A stretch of DNA of 64,000 nucleotides from Pseudomonadota bacterium (GTDB lineage Bacteria > Desulfobacterota > Desulfobulbia > Desulfobulbales > Desulfocapsaceae). This document shows positions 36,976 to 46,428 of this stretch, in pieces; the stretch's first letter is position 1, and each line of letters begins with the position of its first letter. The stretch spans positions 29,765 through 93,764 of the forward strand of contig JAHIUA010000021.1 of assembly GCA_018817385.1 (NCBI GenBank), given 5' to 3'. A program made the translations under genes and the position numbers. The notes below the pieces were generated by a model. It was given only the letters and a program-made list of their open reading frames with translations, had not been told where the DNA came from and ran no database searches.

Positions 36976-37663
36976 GTTGATGTCTGTCTACACGAGCTAT
37001 GGCAAGATTAAAATGCTCGAGAACATTGATCTGGTAGTCAACCAGGGAGAGGTGGTGTGTCTTCTGGGGTCAAACGGCGCCGGGAAAAGCACCACCATCA
37101 AAACCATTGTCGGCCTCCTTACCCCGAACTCCGGTCAAATTCACTTTGAGGGCCAATCCCTTAACAGTCTCAAGACATTTGATATTGTCCGACGTGGGAT
37201 TTCAATTGCCCCGGAAGGCAGGCGGCTGTTTCCCAGGATGACCGTTGAGCAGAATCTGCTCATTGGTCTTGATGAAGAAAAGTCAAACTGCGACCAATTG
37301 AAGTGTTGGATTTTCGAGCTTTTTCCGGCATTGAAGAATCGCTTGAACCAGGCAGCCGGAACCCTGTCCGGCGGAGAGCAGGCAATGGTGTCTATTTCCA
37401 GGGCCCTGATGCAGGAACCTAAACTGTTAATCCTGGACGAACCCTCCTTTGGCCTCGCACCAATTCTGGTGGAAGCATTTTACCAGACCATCACAGAAAT
37501 CAACCGGCACGGAACAACAATTTTGTTATCTGAGCAAAATGCAGGGAAGGCACTTGAGGTGTCCTGTCGAGGGTATGTGTTGCAGAAGGGGACAATACAC
37601 GCTTCTGGAAGCAAAGAGGAGCTCCTCGATAACGATCTTGTAAGGGCATGCTACCTGGGATGA
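36968..37663 (+). CDS. livF: LivF-type ABC ATPase
   Basis: Second ATPase, 231 residues, with Walker A G-S-N-G-A-G-K-S-T-T, signature L-S-G-G-E-Q-A-M-V-S and Walker B L-L-I-L-D-E-P-S-F-G-L. I-A-P-E-G-R-R-L-F-P is characteristic of LivF. ATG at 36968 is preceded by GGAGGAG and overlaps the livG end by eight bases, giving coupled translation. It closes the five-gene importer operon. Confidence 0.93.
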   Translation: MLELMSVYTSYGKIKMLENIDLVVNQGEVVCLLGSNGAGKSTTIKTIVGLLTPNSGQIHFEGQSLNSLKTFDIVRRGISIAPEGRRLFPRMTVEQNLLIGLDEEKSNCDQLKCWIFELFPALKNRLNQAAGTLSGGEQAMVSISRALMQEPKLLILDEPSFGLAPILVEAFYQTITEINRHGTTILLSEQNAGKALEVSCRGYVLQKGTIHASGSKEELLDNDLVRACYLG

Positions 37664-38198
37664 ACGGAGTATCAGCCTCTGCTGCCATGGCAACAGCTGC
37701 TGCGATTGGCATCTGCAGAGCAGACGGACCCCTCTTGCCAATCTTGGGAGTTTGTCCGTGGTGAACATCTTCTACTCTCCGTCAAGCGTCAATAGTCTCT
37801 TTAACGCAGGTCTGTTCTGTGGTTTATTTTAGATGGAGTGTATATTTCCCGTTGTTAATATTATAAAAAAGTATTAATTGAAAAAAACAAACTGCATTTA
37901 CGGGAGAATTTATTTGAAAGCGATGTTATTATTTTTGTATAAAAAATGTTCACTGCTAGCGTACTTTGTGTTACTGTTATGTTAAAAGTGAGTGTAAATT
38001 AACTATCCATCCTACGTTTCTGCTGACACATGCAGAGAAGCCATGCGCAATCAAGAGCATTCAGTTTCTTGCCTCATCACCTGGAACCTCATCTTGATGC
38101 CTGGCGAATGGTGCCTATCAACTCCTGCAAAGAGTAACAAGCTAATTTGATGAGAATACCACTGCTATATTTGTAGACTATTCAGAAGGAGAAACAAA
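37664..38198 (+). other. Intergenic region with candidate promoter of the first hydroxylase operon
   Basis: About 530 bases, AT-rich in the middle, without a gene. TTGAAA at 37914-37919 and TATAAA at 37938-37943 are 18 bases apart, a plausible sigma-70 promoter that would leave a leader of roughly 250 bases before the GTG start. GTGAGTGTAAATTAAC near 37988 resembles the GTGAGTGTTTAC segment near 32648 in the importer promoter region and may be a shared regulator site. Confidence 0.4.
37914..37943 (+). promoter_or_regulatory. Candidate sigma-70 promoter of the molybdenum hydroxylase operon
   Basis: TTGAAA, 18-base spacer, TATAAA. Composition around it is AT-rich, so a chance match is possible. 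Confidence 0.4.
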
Positions 38199-39053
38199 GT
38201 GAGTGAAGTAAAGTACTTCCGTCCTAAATCTTACAAGGAGTTAAATGATCTTCTTGACCAGTTACCAGATTTTTTTCTCGCTGTAGCCGGAACTACAGAT
38301 TTTATCCCAGCAACTCGCAATGGCGCTCCTTACCCAGATGCAATACTGGATATTTCCCAAGTGGCGGAATTTTTACTGATCAAAAAAGATGACCTTCGCA
38401 TCAGTATTGGTGCTGCCGTCACCATGGCAGACCTGTTCACAAATAAAATTATCGTCGAAAATGCCCCGGCCCTTGCCAGCGCTGCGAAGAGTTTAGGCGC
38501 CCCCCAAACCAGAAACCGGGCCACCATTGGCGGTAACATCGCCAATGCCTCTCCCAGTGCCGATACCGCGCCCGTTTTGCTGACGCTGAATGCAGATGTT
38601 CATTTTCTGGCGAAAGACGGGTCCACAAGACAGATACCCCTGACGGGTTTTTTTCAGGATTACAAGAAAACGGCGATGAGGGCCGATGAAATTATTACCG
38701 GATTCAGTTTTGATGCCCCGGCTTCAGATACCTGGAGCAGATTTGCAAAAATCGGGCAACGCAACGGTGCTACCATTTCAGTGGTCAATATGGCTGTCCT
38801 GATTAGTAAGGAAGGCACCAGATGCACGGACCTGAAAGTGGCATTTGGTGCTGTCGGCCCCGTTCCTCTGCGCTCCCCTTCTGTTGAAAGCCTGGCTACC
38901 GGCAAGATAATGGATCAAGAGCTCATAGGCAAGTGTGCCAAGGCCCTGCAGCTGGATATTTCACCCATAAGCGACATCCGTGGTTCTGCCGAATATCGGC
39001 GAGATGTCGCCGCCAATATTCTGGCCAGAGCGCTAACTGATGCTTTTGCTTAA
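38199..39053 (+). CDS. Molybdenum hydroxylase FAD-binding subunit (first set)
   Basis: Medium (CoxM/XdhB-like) subunit that takes electrons from the 2Fe-2S clusters to FAD. The 284-residue protein shows V-A-G-T-T-D-F-I-P in place of the usual A-G-G-T-D (FAD pyrophosphate loop) and T-I-G-G-N-I-A-N-A-S-P-S-A-D-T-A-P-V-L-L (second FAD loop), plus the family C-terminal S-A-E-Y-R-R-D-V-A. Start is GTG with AGAAGGAG upstream. The order here is FAD, 2Fe-2S, Mo, with very short gaps. Confidence 0.92.
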   Translation: MSEVKYFRPKSYKELNDLLDQLPDFFLAVAGTTDFIPATRNGAPYPDAILDISQVAEFLLIKKDDLRISIGAAVTMADLFTNKIIVENAPALASAAKSLGAPQTRNRATIGGNIANASPSADTAPVLLTLNADVHFLAKDGSTRQIPLTGFFQDYKKTAMRADEIITGFSFDAPASDTWSRFAKIGQRNGATISVVNMAVLISKEGTRCTDLKVAFGAVGPVPLRSPSVESLATGKIMDQELIGKCAKALQLDISPISDIRGSAEYRRDVAANILARALTDAFA

Positions 39054-39065
39054 GGAGCAGGAACG

Positions 39066-39536
39066 ATGACGATGAATATAGAGATCAAATTCAACGGCCA
39101 GACAAAATCATTAACGGTGAAGACGACCCAGTCACTGCTCAGCGCCCTTCGTGAAGACGCCAAGGCAAAAGAGGTCAAAGACGGATGCAGCGAAGGCGAT
39201 TGTGGTGCCTGCACCATCCTTATGGACGGCAAAGCGGTGAACAGCTGTCTTGTTCTTGCCCCTGCAGCAGATGGTTGCGAAATCGTGACAGTTAAAGGCC
39301 TGGGTGATGCCAGCAACCCGTCCACCCTGCAGCGGGGTTTTGTGACTTCAGGGGCTATCCAGTGCGGATTCTGTACTGCGGGAATGGTTGTATCGGCCAA
39401 GGCCCTGCTGGATACGAACCCAAATCCCAGCCGTGCCGAAATTCGCGAGGGACTGGCCGGCAACCTTTGTCGTTGTACTGGTTATCAGAAAATTATCGAT
39501 GCTGTTGAATGTGCAGCTCAAAAAAACAACAGCTAA
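39066..39536 (+). CDS. Molybdenum hydroxylase 2Fe-2S subunit (first set)
   Basis: Small (CoxS/XdhC-type) subunit, 156 residues, with two [2Fe-2S] clusters. The N-terminal ferredoxin motif is C-S-E-G-D-C-G-A-C plus Cys in V-N-S-C; the C-terminal cluster is Q-C-G-F-C-T-A-G-M and C-R-C-T-G-Y. ATG at 39066 follows AAGGAG; an ATG two codons on is also possible. Its end is 11 bases before the Mo-subunit ATG. Confidence 0.95.
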   Translation: MTMNIEIKFNGQTKSLTVKTTQSLLSALREDAKAKEVKDGCSEGDCGACTILMDGKAVNSCLVLAPAADGCEIVTVKGLGDASNPSTLQRGFVTSGAIQCGFCTAGMVVSAKALLDTNPNPSRAEIREGLAGNLCRCTGYQKIIDAVECAAQKNNS

Positions 39537-39547
39537 GGAGAGTTAGG

Positions 39548-41839
39548 ATGTCCTTTAAAGACAAAAACTTTCGCATTGTCGGCAAGCCAATGCCACGCCA
39601 TGATGCCTGGGAAAAAGTGCTCGGAAACGTCAGCTATGCCGGCGATCATGAAATCCCCGGAATGTTGCATGTCAAGGTGTTAAGAAGTGAATATGCCGCT
39701 GCCCGGCTCATAGCCATAGACACCAGTGCTGCCCTAGCAGTCAAAGGTGTTGAGACCGTTTTGACTGCCGAAGATGTACCAAACAACGAGACGGTTACAA
39801 AGTTTGGCCAAACCCACACGGTTGGCGGTTTTGAAGGTCTGTACCGGGTTCTTGCCGAGAAAAAAGTGCGTTTCTTTGGTGAGGCCGTCGCCATTGTTGC
39901 CGCAAAAAGTCCAGAAATTTGCGACGAAGCGCTCAAGCTCATTCGAGTGGAATACGAACCGCTGGAAGGTGTTTTTGACCCTGCTGAGGCACTCAAACCA
40001 GGTGCCTATCTGGTGGGGGAAGACGACTCAAATCTTATCTGCCAATACAAGGTGCGCAAAGGTGACATTGGTGCAGGGTTTGCCAAGGCCGATGTCATCG
40101 TGGAAAACACCTACAGAGTGCCTCAGGTTGATCATGCTTATCTGGAAACGGAATGCGGTTCCGCCTGGCTCGCCGAAGACGGAGTTCTCACCATTCGGGC
40201 CTCAACCCAGGTCATTGAGCATTTCAGAGGCATTGCCGAAGTTCTTGGCCTGCCGCAAAACAAAGTGCGGGTGATAGCACCAATGGTTGGCGGCGGCTTT
40301 GGCGGCAAAGAAGACATCACCGTAGAAACCTTTCTGGCCCTGGTTGTCTTTAAGACATCGAAGCCCTGCACCATGACATGGACGCGCGAAGAATCTTTGC
40401 TCTCTCACGGCAAGCGCCATGCCTACACCATGAAATACAAGACAGGTGCCAGCAGTGACGGAAAACTTGTAGCCCTGGAGGTGGATATCCTTTCAGACGC
40501 CGGTGCCTATGTCTACCTGAGCCCCTGGATATTACTCTATTCGACGGTTAAAGCCACCGGTCCCTACAACATCGAGACGGTGAAGGTGGATGCCAGGACT
40601 GTCCTGACCAACAACATCTTTGCCAGTGCCAATCGAGGATTTGGAGGTGTGCAGGTCTGTTTTGCATACGAACGTCAGATGGATGAAGTGGCCAAAGCCC
40701 TGGGCATGGACCCCCTTGAGCTGCGTCGGAAAAATTTTTTACATCAAGGCGACGCTCTGGCAACCGGGCGGGTCCTGGAGCATGCCGTAGAGACAGAGCA
40801 GACTGCCATCAATGTCAGGAAAATGCTGGGAGAAAAAACGGTCTCTGATAAAGCGAATATCCTTATCGGTCAAGGAATTGCCTCCTCAATGATGAGCTAT
40901 GGTCGAATGACCTTTCTTCACGACACCTCTCGTTCCTATGTGTCCATTGAACTTGATGGCAGTGTAACGATTCGTTGCGGGGTCCAGGATATCGGTTGTG
41001 GCCAGAAGTCCTCACTTGCTTCCATAGCCGCAGAGGTATTGGGTGTTGAACTTACCGATGTCACAGTTTATTTTGGCGACACGGCGCTGACTCCTCTGGC
41101 CGGCACTACTACTGCTACGCGGCAGCTCTATATGTCTGGCAATGCAACGCTTAAGGCTGCGCAATACATTCGAGACAACCTGCTCAACAAAGGAGCAGAA
41201 GTCCTTAAAGTGGCGGTAGAAGACCTTGATCTTGCAGATAATAAACTTGTGGTAGACTCGGATCCGAGTCTCGCTATGCCCCTGGCCGAGCTTGTAAAAA
41301 TCTGTGCCTCCGATGGAGTGGAATTATTCAACCTGGCCCAGTTCAATGCCCCTGCCCGGGAATTTATGGATTTTACAACTGGTCAAGGACAGGTGTTCGC
41401 CGATTTTACTTTTGGCAGTCATGGTATTGAAGTAGCCGTCGATACCGATACCGGCAAGGCTGAAGTGCTGAAGTATGTATCGAGTTATGATGTTGGCCAG
41501 GCCCTCAATACCCTCAGCGCAGAAGGACAGATTGAGGGTGGAGCCATATATGGCCTTGGCTATGGAATGACAGAGGAAATTCTCTACGAGAAAGGCAGGG
41601 CTCTCAATGCAAACCTTGCCACCTATCTCATCCCCACCGCCATGGACGTCCCCGATATAGAAGTTGATATGATTGAATCCCATGGGGGGATCGGACCGTT
41701 CGGGGCCAAAGGCTTAGGAGAACCGTCCAGTGTCCCTTCTGCCCCCGCCTTTGTGAACGCGGTCTGTAACGCCATAGGGAAATCTCTCTCTGAGTTACCT
41801 GCAACGCCGGAACGGATACTGAGGGCATTAAAAAACTAG
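39548..41839 (+). CDS. Molybdenum hydroxylase large subunit (first set, xanthine dehydrogenase family)
   Basis: Catalytic subunit binding the molybdenum cofactor, 763 residues. The Mo-cofactor motif G-G-G-F-G-G-K-E-D, the N-R-G-F-G-G-V-Q loop and the active-site glutamate in G-A-K-G-L-G-E-P are all intact. These residues hydroxylate a carbon next to a ring nitrogen. ATG at 39548 follows AAGGAG; the open frame starting at 39509 overlaps the previous gene and is not used. Together with yqeB, yqeC and mocA it may be a selenium-dependent hydroxylase. The substrate (purine, nicotinate, hypoxanthine or other heterocycle) is not readable from sequence. Confidence 0.93.
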   Translation: MSFKDKNFRIVGKPMPRHDAWEKVLGNVSYAGDHEIPGMLHVKVLRSEYAAARLIAIDTSAALAVKGVETVLTAEDVPNNETVTKFGQTHTVGGFEGLYRVLAEKKVRFFGEAVAIVAAKSPEICDEALKLIRVEYEPLEGVFDPAEALKPGAYLVGEDDSNLICQYKVRKGDIGAGFAKADVIVENTYRVPQVDHAYLETECGSAWLAEDGVLTIRASTQVIEHFRGIAEVLGLPQNKVRVIAPMVGGGFGGKEDITVETFLALVVFKTSKPCTMTWTREESLLSHGKRHAYTMKYKTGASSDGKLVALEVDILSDAGAYVYLSPWILLYSTVKATGPYNIETVKVDARTVLTNNIFASANRGFGGVQVCFAYERQMDEVAKALGMDPLELRRKNFLHQGDALATGRVLEHAVETEQTAINVRKMLGEKTVSDKANILIGQGIASSMMSYGRMTFLHDTSRSYVSIELDGSVTIRCGVQDIGCGQKSSLASIAAEVLGVELTDVTVYFGDTALTPLAGTTTATRQLYMSGNATLKAAQYIRDNLLNKGAEVLKVAVEDLDLADNKLVVDSDPSLAMPLAELVKICASDGVELFNLAQFNAPAREFMDFTTGQGQVFADFTFGSHGIEVAVDTDTGKAEVLKYVSSYDVGQALNTLSAEGQIEGGAIYGLGYGMTEEILYEKGRALNANLATYLIPTAMDVPDIEVDMIESHGGIGPFGAKGLGEPSSVPSAPAFVNAVCNAIGKSLSELPATPERILRALKN

Positions 41840-41930
41840 GCAAGTGTATGCATATGATTGGCTGGCTTGATCTGTCACGTAGCCAATCTTTTCATCAATC
41901 CAGGCACAAGTGAGTTCTGTAGACAAATAA

Positions 41931-43304
41931 ATGGGTATAAAAGCGGATAAAGCCATTGTAGGCGGGTTAGTGGTAACCGGTGGGGTAGTAAAGCCGGCGA
42001 CGATACTTATCGCCGGCGAAAAAATTATCGCCGTACTTGAGGCAAAAGATAAATTTGCAGCCCTGGAGACCATAGATGCCCGGGGAAAACTTGTGTTACC
42101 CGGCATAATCGATGCCCACCTCCACTCTGTTTACATCGACAGGATTGACTCTCTCTCCAGAGCGGCTGCCAGTGAGGGGATCACAACCCTTATCCCCTAT
42201 GTAGGGGCGGTAAAGGCATGGGGGGTGGACAAACCCATGGCCGAGGCCATGGAGGACTTTATCAGGGAAGGGGAACAAACCAGTCTGGTGGATTTCAGTC
42301 TGCATTGTACCCTGCTGGCCAATGATGTAACAGACTGCGAACAAAGTATTCCAGCAATGATGAAGCTTGGTATTGTCTCCTTCAAGGTGTTCATGGCCTA
42401 TCGCAAAAGAGGGATGATGTTGGCAGATGAGCAGTTGCTGAAACTCATGACAGTCATCGCTGAACAGAAGGGTTTGCTCGCTGCACACGCGGAAAACGGT
42501 GCCCTGATAGATTATATGGAAGACTACTTCACCGCCAGAGGGGAAGAGGAACCCAAATATTACGCGGCATCGCACCCGGAATTGAGTGAGGCAGAATCGG
42601 TATTCAGATTTCTCAGCCTTGCCCGCACTGCGGGCTGTACTGTTTACCTGCCGCATCTGAGCACGGCCAAGTCAATTGAGGTGGTTCGTTTATTTAAAAA
42701 ATGGGATTGTCTCAAGTTTTACACAGAAACCTGTCCCCACTACTTACTCCTTGATGACACCACCTTTGCAAGGTGGGGCAGTACAGCCAAGATGTCTCCT
42801 CCCTTACGCAAGGCTGAAGATTGTCAGGCCCTCTGGCGTGCCGTCGCAGAGAGAGTGATTGATGTGGTGGCATCCGACCACGCAGGCAGTCATTCCAGCA
42901 AAAAAGAGCCGCAGTGGGATAAGGTTTTTTCGGCACCAAATGGGATACCGGGAATGGAATGTCTGGTACCACTTATGCTCCAGGAAGGATTCCTCCAAGG
43001 GCGGACAACGCTGCCAAAAATCGTCGAGCAGCTGTGCGAGAACCCTGCCAGGATATTTGGAATGTATCCGCAAAAAGGCCTGATAGCCGAAGGATCTGAT
43101 GCAGATATTGCCATCTTTGACCCTGCCAGACAACGAATTTTAGGTGCTACCCACCCGGAATTGAAAATTGATTACAGCCTCTATGAAGGGATGACGGTCA
43201 CCGGAGCCCCTGATCTTGTTTTCCTGCGCGGGGAAATAGTAGCTCAAGAGGGAATCCCATGCGTTGAGGCCGGAAATGGAAAGTTCGTGGCCGGGAAATA
43301 TTAA
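41931..43304 (+). CDS. Hydantoinase/dihydropyrimidinase-like cyclic amidohydrolase
   Basis: Metal-dependent hydrolase of the dihydropyrimidinase/hydantoinase/allantoinase group that opens cyclic ureides. The 457 residues carry the binuclear site set: D-A-H-L-H (metal HxH), the lysine to be carbamylated in S-F-K-V-F-M-A-Y, A-A-H-A-E-N, L-P-H-L-S and the aspartate in V-A-S-D-H-A-G. This is a fully catalytic set. It lies between the first Mo hydroxylase and a second amidohydrolase, and the racemase at 50991 is of the hydantoin/allantoin type, so hydantoin, dihydropyrimidine or dihydroorotate-like rings are likely substrates. Confidence 0.9.
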   Translation: MGIKADKAIVGGLVVTGGVVKPATILIAGEKIIAVLEAKDKFAALETIDARGKLVLPGIIDAHLHSVYIDRIDSLSRAAASEGITTLIPYVGAVKAWGVDKPMAEAMEDFIREGEQTSLVDFSLHCTLLANDVTDCEQSIPAMMKLGIVSFKVFMAYRKRGMMLADEQLLKLMTVIAEQKGLLAAHAENGALIDYMEDYFTARGEEEPKYYAASHPELSEAESVFRFLSLARTAGCTVYLPHLSTAKSIEVVRLFKKWDCLKFYTETCPHYLLLDDTTFARWGSTAKMSPPLRKAEDCQALWRAVAERVIDVVASDHAGSHSSKKEPQWDKVFSAPNGIPGMECLVPLMLQEGFLQGRTTLPKIVEQLCENPARIFGMYPQKGLIAEGSDADIAIFDPARQRILGATHPELKIDYSLYEGMTVTGAPDLVFLRGEIVAQEGIPCVEAGNGKFVAGKY

Positions 43305-43364
43305 GGGCCTTTCCGCTCAAACAAAGTGCTAAAAGAGTAGCTGAATAAAAGCAAGGATTATATA

Positions 43365-44777
43365 ATGAGCTATCAATATGATTTAGTTCTACATAATGGT
43401 ACGATCAATGACCCGCTAAATAATATTTCCGGGGAATTTGATATAGCAACTAAGGCTGGAAGAGTGGTCGAAGTTGCCAAAAATATCAACTCCCAAAAAT
43501 CTCGGGACGCGATAGATGTTAGCGGCCTCAACGTATTACCCGGTCTGGTGGACCTGCACATGCATGCCTCGGCGTGGCTCGGAGGCCGTTTCGCTCACAA
43601 AATGCTGGCCCTGGCAGGGGTCACGACTGCGCTCGATATGTCCGGTCCCATCGACAGTGTTTTGGAAATCGCCAAAAACTTTGGTTGCGGGTTGAATATT
43701 GCATGCATCAATTATGTCCGCCCAGGCGTTACGGTGGCAAATAACAATCCTGACAAGGCAGAGCTGGAAGAGTTACTCCTGTCCAATTTCAAGGCTGGAG
43801 CAATCGGTTTCAAGATCCTTGGCGGCCATTATCCCCTGAGCCCTGAAGCCACAGCCACTGCCATAGGAGTAGCATTGGACAATGGAGCCTACCTCGCTTT
43901 CCACGCCGGTTCCACTGCCACTCGCTCAAATCTAGAAGGGCTCAGAGAGGCATTCGAGCTGGTTGGCAACAGAAACATTCACATGGCGCACATCAACAGC
44001 TATTGCCGAGGTCGGGTCATGGATTGTCACCAGGAGGCAGAAGAGGCGCTGAGACTCCTGGAGGCCAATCCCAACGTAGTTAGTGAAAGCTACCTTTCTC
44101 CCATTAATGGCACAAGTGGGGAATGCAAACAGGGCCTTCCCATAAGCCAGGTGACAGGAATGTGCCTGGAAGCCGGCAACTATGAGGCAACTGAACAAGG
44201 ATTGGAAGAGGCTATTCATGCGGGATGGGCTCAACTCAACGAGGAAACCGGGGGGATAGTCACCTTAAGCTCAGGCCCCCAGGCAGTGGAGTACTGGCGA
44301 GCCAGAAAAACTGATGTGACCATCAGCTTTGCAGTCAATCCGGAGATTCCCAAATTACGTATAGCAACAGCCCGCAGGGCCGACAAGACCTATGTTGTTG
44401 ACTGCATCAGTACAGATGGGGGCGGGATCCCGAGGAATGTGACCGTTGAAAAAGGACTGGCACTGGTGAGACTTGAGGCCATGACGATGAATGATTTTGT
44501 TCTCAAGGCAAGCTACAATCCGGCCAAAATCTTAGGCCTGGTAAATAAGGGTCACCTGGGTATTGGCGCAGATGCGGACATGACAGTGGTCGATGTAAAC
44601 ACGCTCAGGCCTGTCATGACCTTCAACAAAGGGAAAACCGTAATGTATAAGGGCAGAGTCTTCGCTGGAAGAACCACTATGATTACCACCCCTGCCGGGA
44701 AAAGAAATGTAGAGTCCTTCGGACTTAATGCTCTGCTTGTCGATAGCAGTGAAACACCGTTCTGCAAACTGAGGTGA
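43365..44777 (+). CDS. Second amidohydrolase, distant dihydroorotase/D-aminoacylase type
   Basis: The 470-residue protein has an amidohydrolase fold: D-L-H-M-H-A-S (metal HxH), G-F-K-I-L-G-G-H (lysine), L-A-F-H-A-G-S, H-M-A-H-I-N-S-Y and the closing G-I-G-A-D-A-D-M-T-V-V-D composite-domain motif. It differs from the hydantoinase next to it by missing a clear S-D-H motif; S-T-D-G-G-G-I-P (about 352-359) may supply the aspartate. I do not know its substrate. In context it could split an N-carbamoyl or N-acyl amino acid produced by ring opening, filling the place of a missing carbamoylase. Confidence 0.8.
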   Translation: MSYQYDLVLHNGTINDPLNNISGEFDIATKAGRVVEVAKNINSQKSRDAIDVSGLNVLPGLVDLHMHASAWLGGRFAHKMLALAGVTTALDMSGPIDSVLEIAKNFGCGLNIACINYVRPGVTVANNNPDKAELEELLLSNFKAGAIGFKILGGHYPLSPEATATAIGVALDNGAYLAFHAGSTATRSNLEGLREAFELVGNRNIHMAHINSYCRGRVMDCHQEAEEALRLLEANPNVVSESYLSPINGTSGECKQGLPISQVTGMCLEAGNYEATEQGLEEAIHAGWAQLNEETGGIVTLSSGPQAVEYWRARKTDVTISFAVNPEIPKLRIATARRADKTYVVDCISTDGGGIPRNVTVEKGLALVRLEAMTMNDFVLKASYNPAKILGLVNKGHLGIGADADMTVVDVNTLRPVMTFNKGKTVMYKGRVFAGRTTMITTPAGKRNVESFGLNALLVDSSETPFCKLR

Positions 44778-44983
44778 GAGCGTTCTGACTGGGGCATCAA
44801 ACCGGACACCAATTGAACAATGAGGACAATGCGTGATGGGCTCAAGGGTGTCTTTGCTTTTGTCTGCCGGTAGTGTTCCAGCCGTATCCACCCTGTTTTC
44901 CATAACGATTGGTCCTGTTGATCACTGGGGAATGAAGAGAACCTGGTTCCCCTTTTGTTTTCTCTCCTCCTAGCTGGAAGAGG

Positions 44984-45790
44984 TTGTCGATGAAACTGAA
45001 TAGACTTGCTATCCTTATAAAAGGAGCTGGAGAAATGGCCTCAGGAATCGCCTGGCGTCTCCACAAAGGGGGATTCAAGAACATTGTCATGCTTGAGATT
45101 GCCGCCCCCATGGCGGTTCGGAGAACGGTCAGCTTTTCTGAGTGCGTCTATGATGGAACGAAAGCTGTCGATGGTGTTATGGCAGTCCATGCCGCAACTG
45201 CTCCTGAGATAGACAGGGCCCTGACAGAGGGCAAGATTGCCGTGGTCATTGATCCTGAATGGCAGACCATAGAAGATCGCCGCCCAGACGTGGTCATTGA
45301 TGCGATAATAGCAAAAAAAAACCTGGGTACCCGTATGGATGAAGCCGACCTCGTTATTGGCCTGGGACCCGGATTTTGTGCTGGCAGTGATGTCCATGTG
45401 GTTATCGAAACCAATCGCGGCCCCAATTGTGGTCGGGTCATGTATCAAGGTTGCCCCGAAAAAAATACCGGCATTCCAGGGACAGTGATGGGAATTGACG
45501 TTGACCGGGTAGTGAGAGCAACAGCTACCGGAAACTTTATCCCATTCGTACACCTTAATGACAGGGTGGAAGCCGGAGCTGTTCTTGGTGCGGTCAATGG
45601 GGTCCCTGTTTTGGCACGTGTCGATGGCCTGGTTCGTGGTCTGATTCGTGCTGAAATATTTGTCAAAGAAGGTGTGAAAATAGGCGACATAGAACCCAGG
45701 GATAATGTGGATAACAGTTTGGTCTCTGACAAAAGTCTTGGTTTAGGCGGGGCAGTATTGGAGGCAATTTTGTCCAGGTACAACGTGTAA
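44984..45790 (+). CDS. yqeB: YqeB: selenium-dependent molybdenum hydroxylase system protein (EF2563 family)
   Basis: The 268-residue protein matches the YqeB family, which in genome surveys always accompanies the selenium cofactor trait of molybdenum hydroxylases. Typical blocks are I-K-G-A-G-E-M-A-S-G-I-A (Rossmann-like start), P-M-A-V-R-R-T-V-S-F-S, V-V-I-D-P, L-V-I-G-L-G-P-G-F-C-A-G (about 124-135), and V-I-E-T-N-R-G. It lies between the amidohydrolases and the regulator, before the second hydroxylase set. The leader (44778-44983) contains no gene. Exact chemistry is not established. Confidence 0.93.
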   Translation: MSMKLNRLAILIKGAGEMASGIAWRLHKGGFKNIVMLEIAAPMAVRRTVSFSECVYDGTKAVDGVMAVHAATAPEIDRALTEGKIAVVIDPEWQTIEDRRPDVVIDAIIAKKNLGTRMDEADLVIGLGPGFCAGSDVHVVIETNRGPNCGRVMYQGCPEKNTGIPGTVMGIDVDRVVRATATGNFIPFVHLNDRVEAGAVLGAVNGVPVLARVDGLVRGLIRAEIFVKEGVKIGDIEPRDNVDNSLVSDKSLGLGGAVLEAILSRYNV

Positions 45791-45814
45791 GACATTTTAA
45801 AAAAGGGCTATGAT

Positions 45815-46384
45815 ATGGATGTAATTAAGCTGGGAGCTCAGCTCAAAAAACACAGATTAGCAAATAAATTGACTCTGGAAGCTCTTTCAAATTCAGCCGG
45901 ATGTTCCAAGTCATACCTTTCACAAATTGAAAATGGATTGGCGTCGCCTTCCCTTTCAGTACTTGGTACCTTAGCACGAGAGCTGGGTATCAGTGTTGCC
46001 ACTTTTCTCAATGAAAATACGGAAAAAAACCGCACGAGCTGGCATTTGCCTGCAGGCAAAAGGCAAACCCTGCAATATCCAGACGGAATGGTCAGCTCCC
46101 AACCACTGACAACCGCAATATTTAAGAAACAGATGCAACCCCTGTTGACCAGAGTTCAACCAGGAGGGCGCTCTGATGCTGATGGAAGTTTACAACATGC
46201 AGCAAACAGTGAAGAATTTGTCTTCGTTCTCAAAGGAACGATGGAATTTACCATTGCTGACGAAAAATTTATTTTGAAAGAGGGTGACACGCTCTATTTT
46301 GAAGGAGATTTGCGTCATTCGTGGAAAAACCCAACAGACGAAGAGGCTGAGATACTTTTCGTCTTCACTCCTCCTGTCTGGTAA
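45815..46384 (+). CDS. XRE-family transcriptional regulator with cupin domain
   Basis: A 189-residue DNA-binding protein. Residues about 5-62 are a lambda-repressor-like helix-turn-helix (L-E-A-L-S-N-S-A-G-C-S-K-S-Y-L-S-Q-I-E-N-G). Residues about 110-185 are a cupin barrel (E-E-F-V-F-V-L-K-G-T-M-E-F; E-G-D-T-L-Y-F-E-G-D-L-R-H-S-W-K-N) that usually binds a small effector. Such PuuR-type proteins control catabolic operons. Set between yqeB and the second hydroxylase, it is the only local regulator of the island; the repeats at 32444-32528 are candidate targets. Confidence 0.9.
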   Translation: MDVIKLGAQLKKHRLANKLTLEALSNSAGCSKSYLSQIENGLASPSLSVLGTLARELGISVATFLNENTEKNRTSWHLPAGKRQTLQYPDGMVSSQPLTTAIFKKQMQPLLTRVQPGGRSDADGSLQHAANSEEFVFVLKGTMEFTIADEKFILKEGDTLYFEGDLRHSWKNPTDEEAEILFVFTPPVW

Positions 46385-46428
46385 TGGCAAGCGGTGGAGT
46401 CCTATAGAGTTATTGTTATGGAGCCAGT

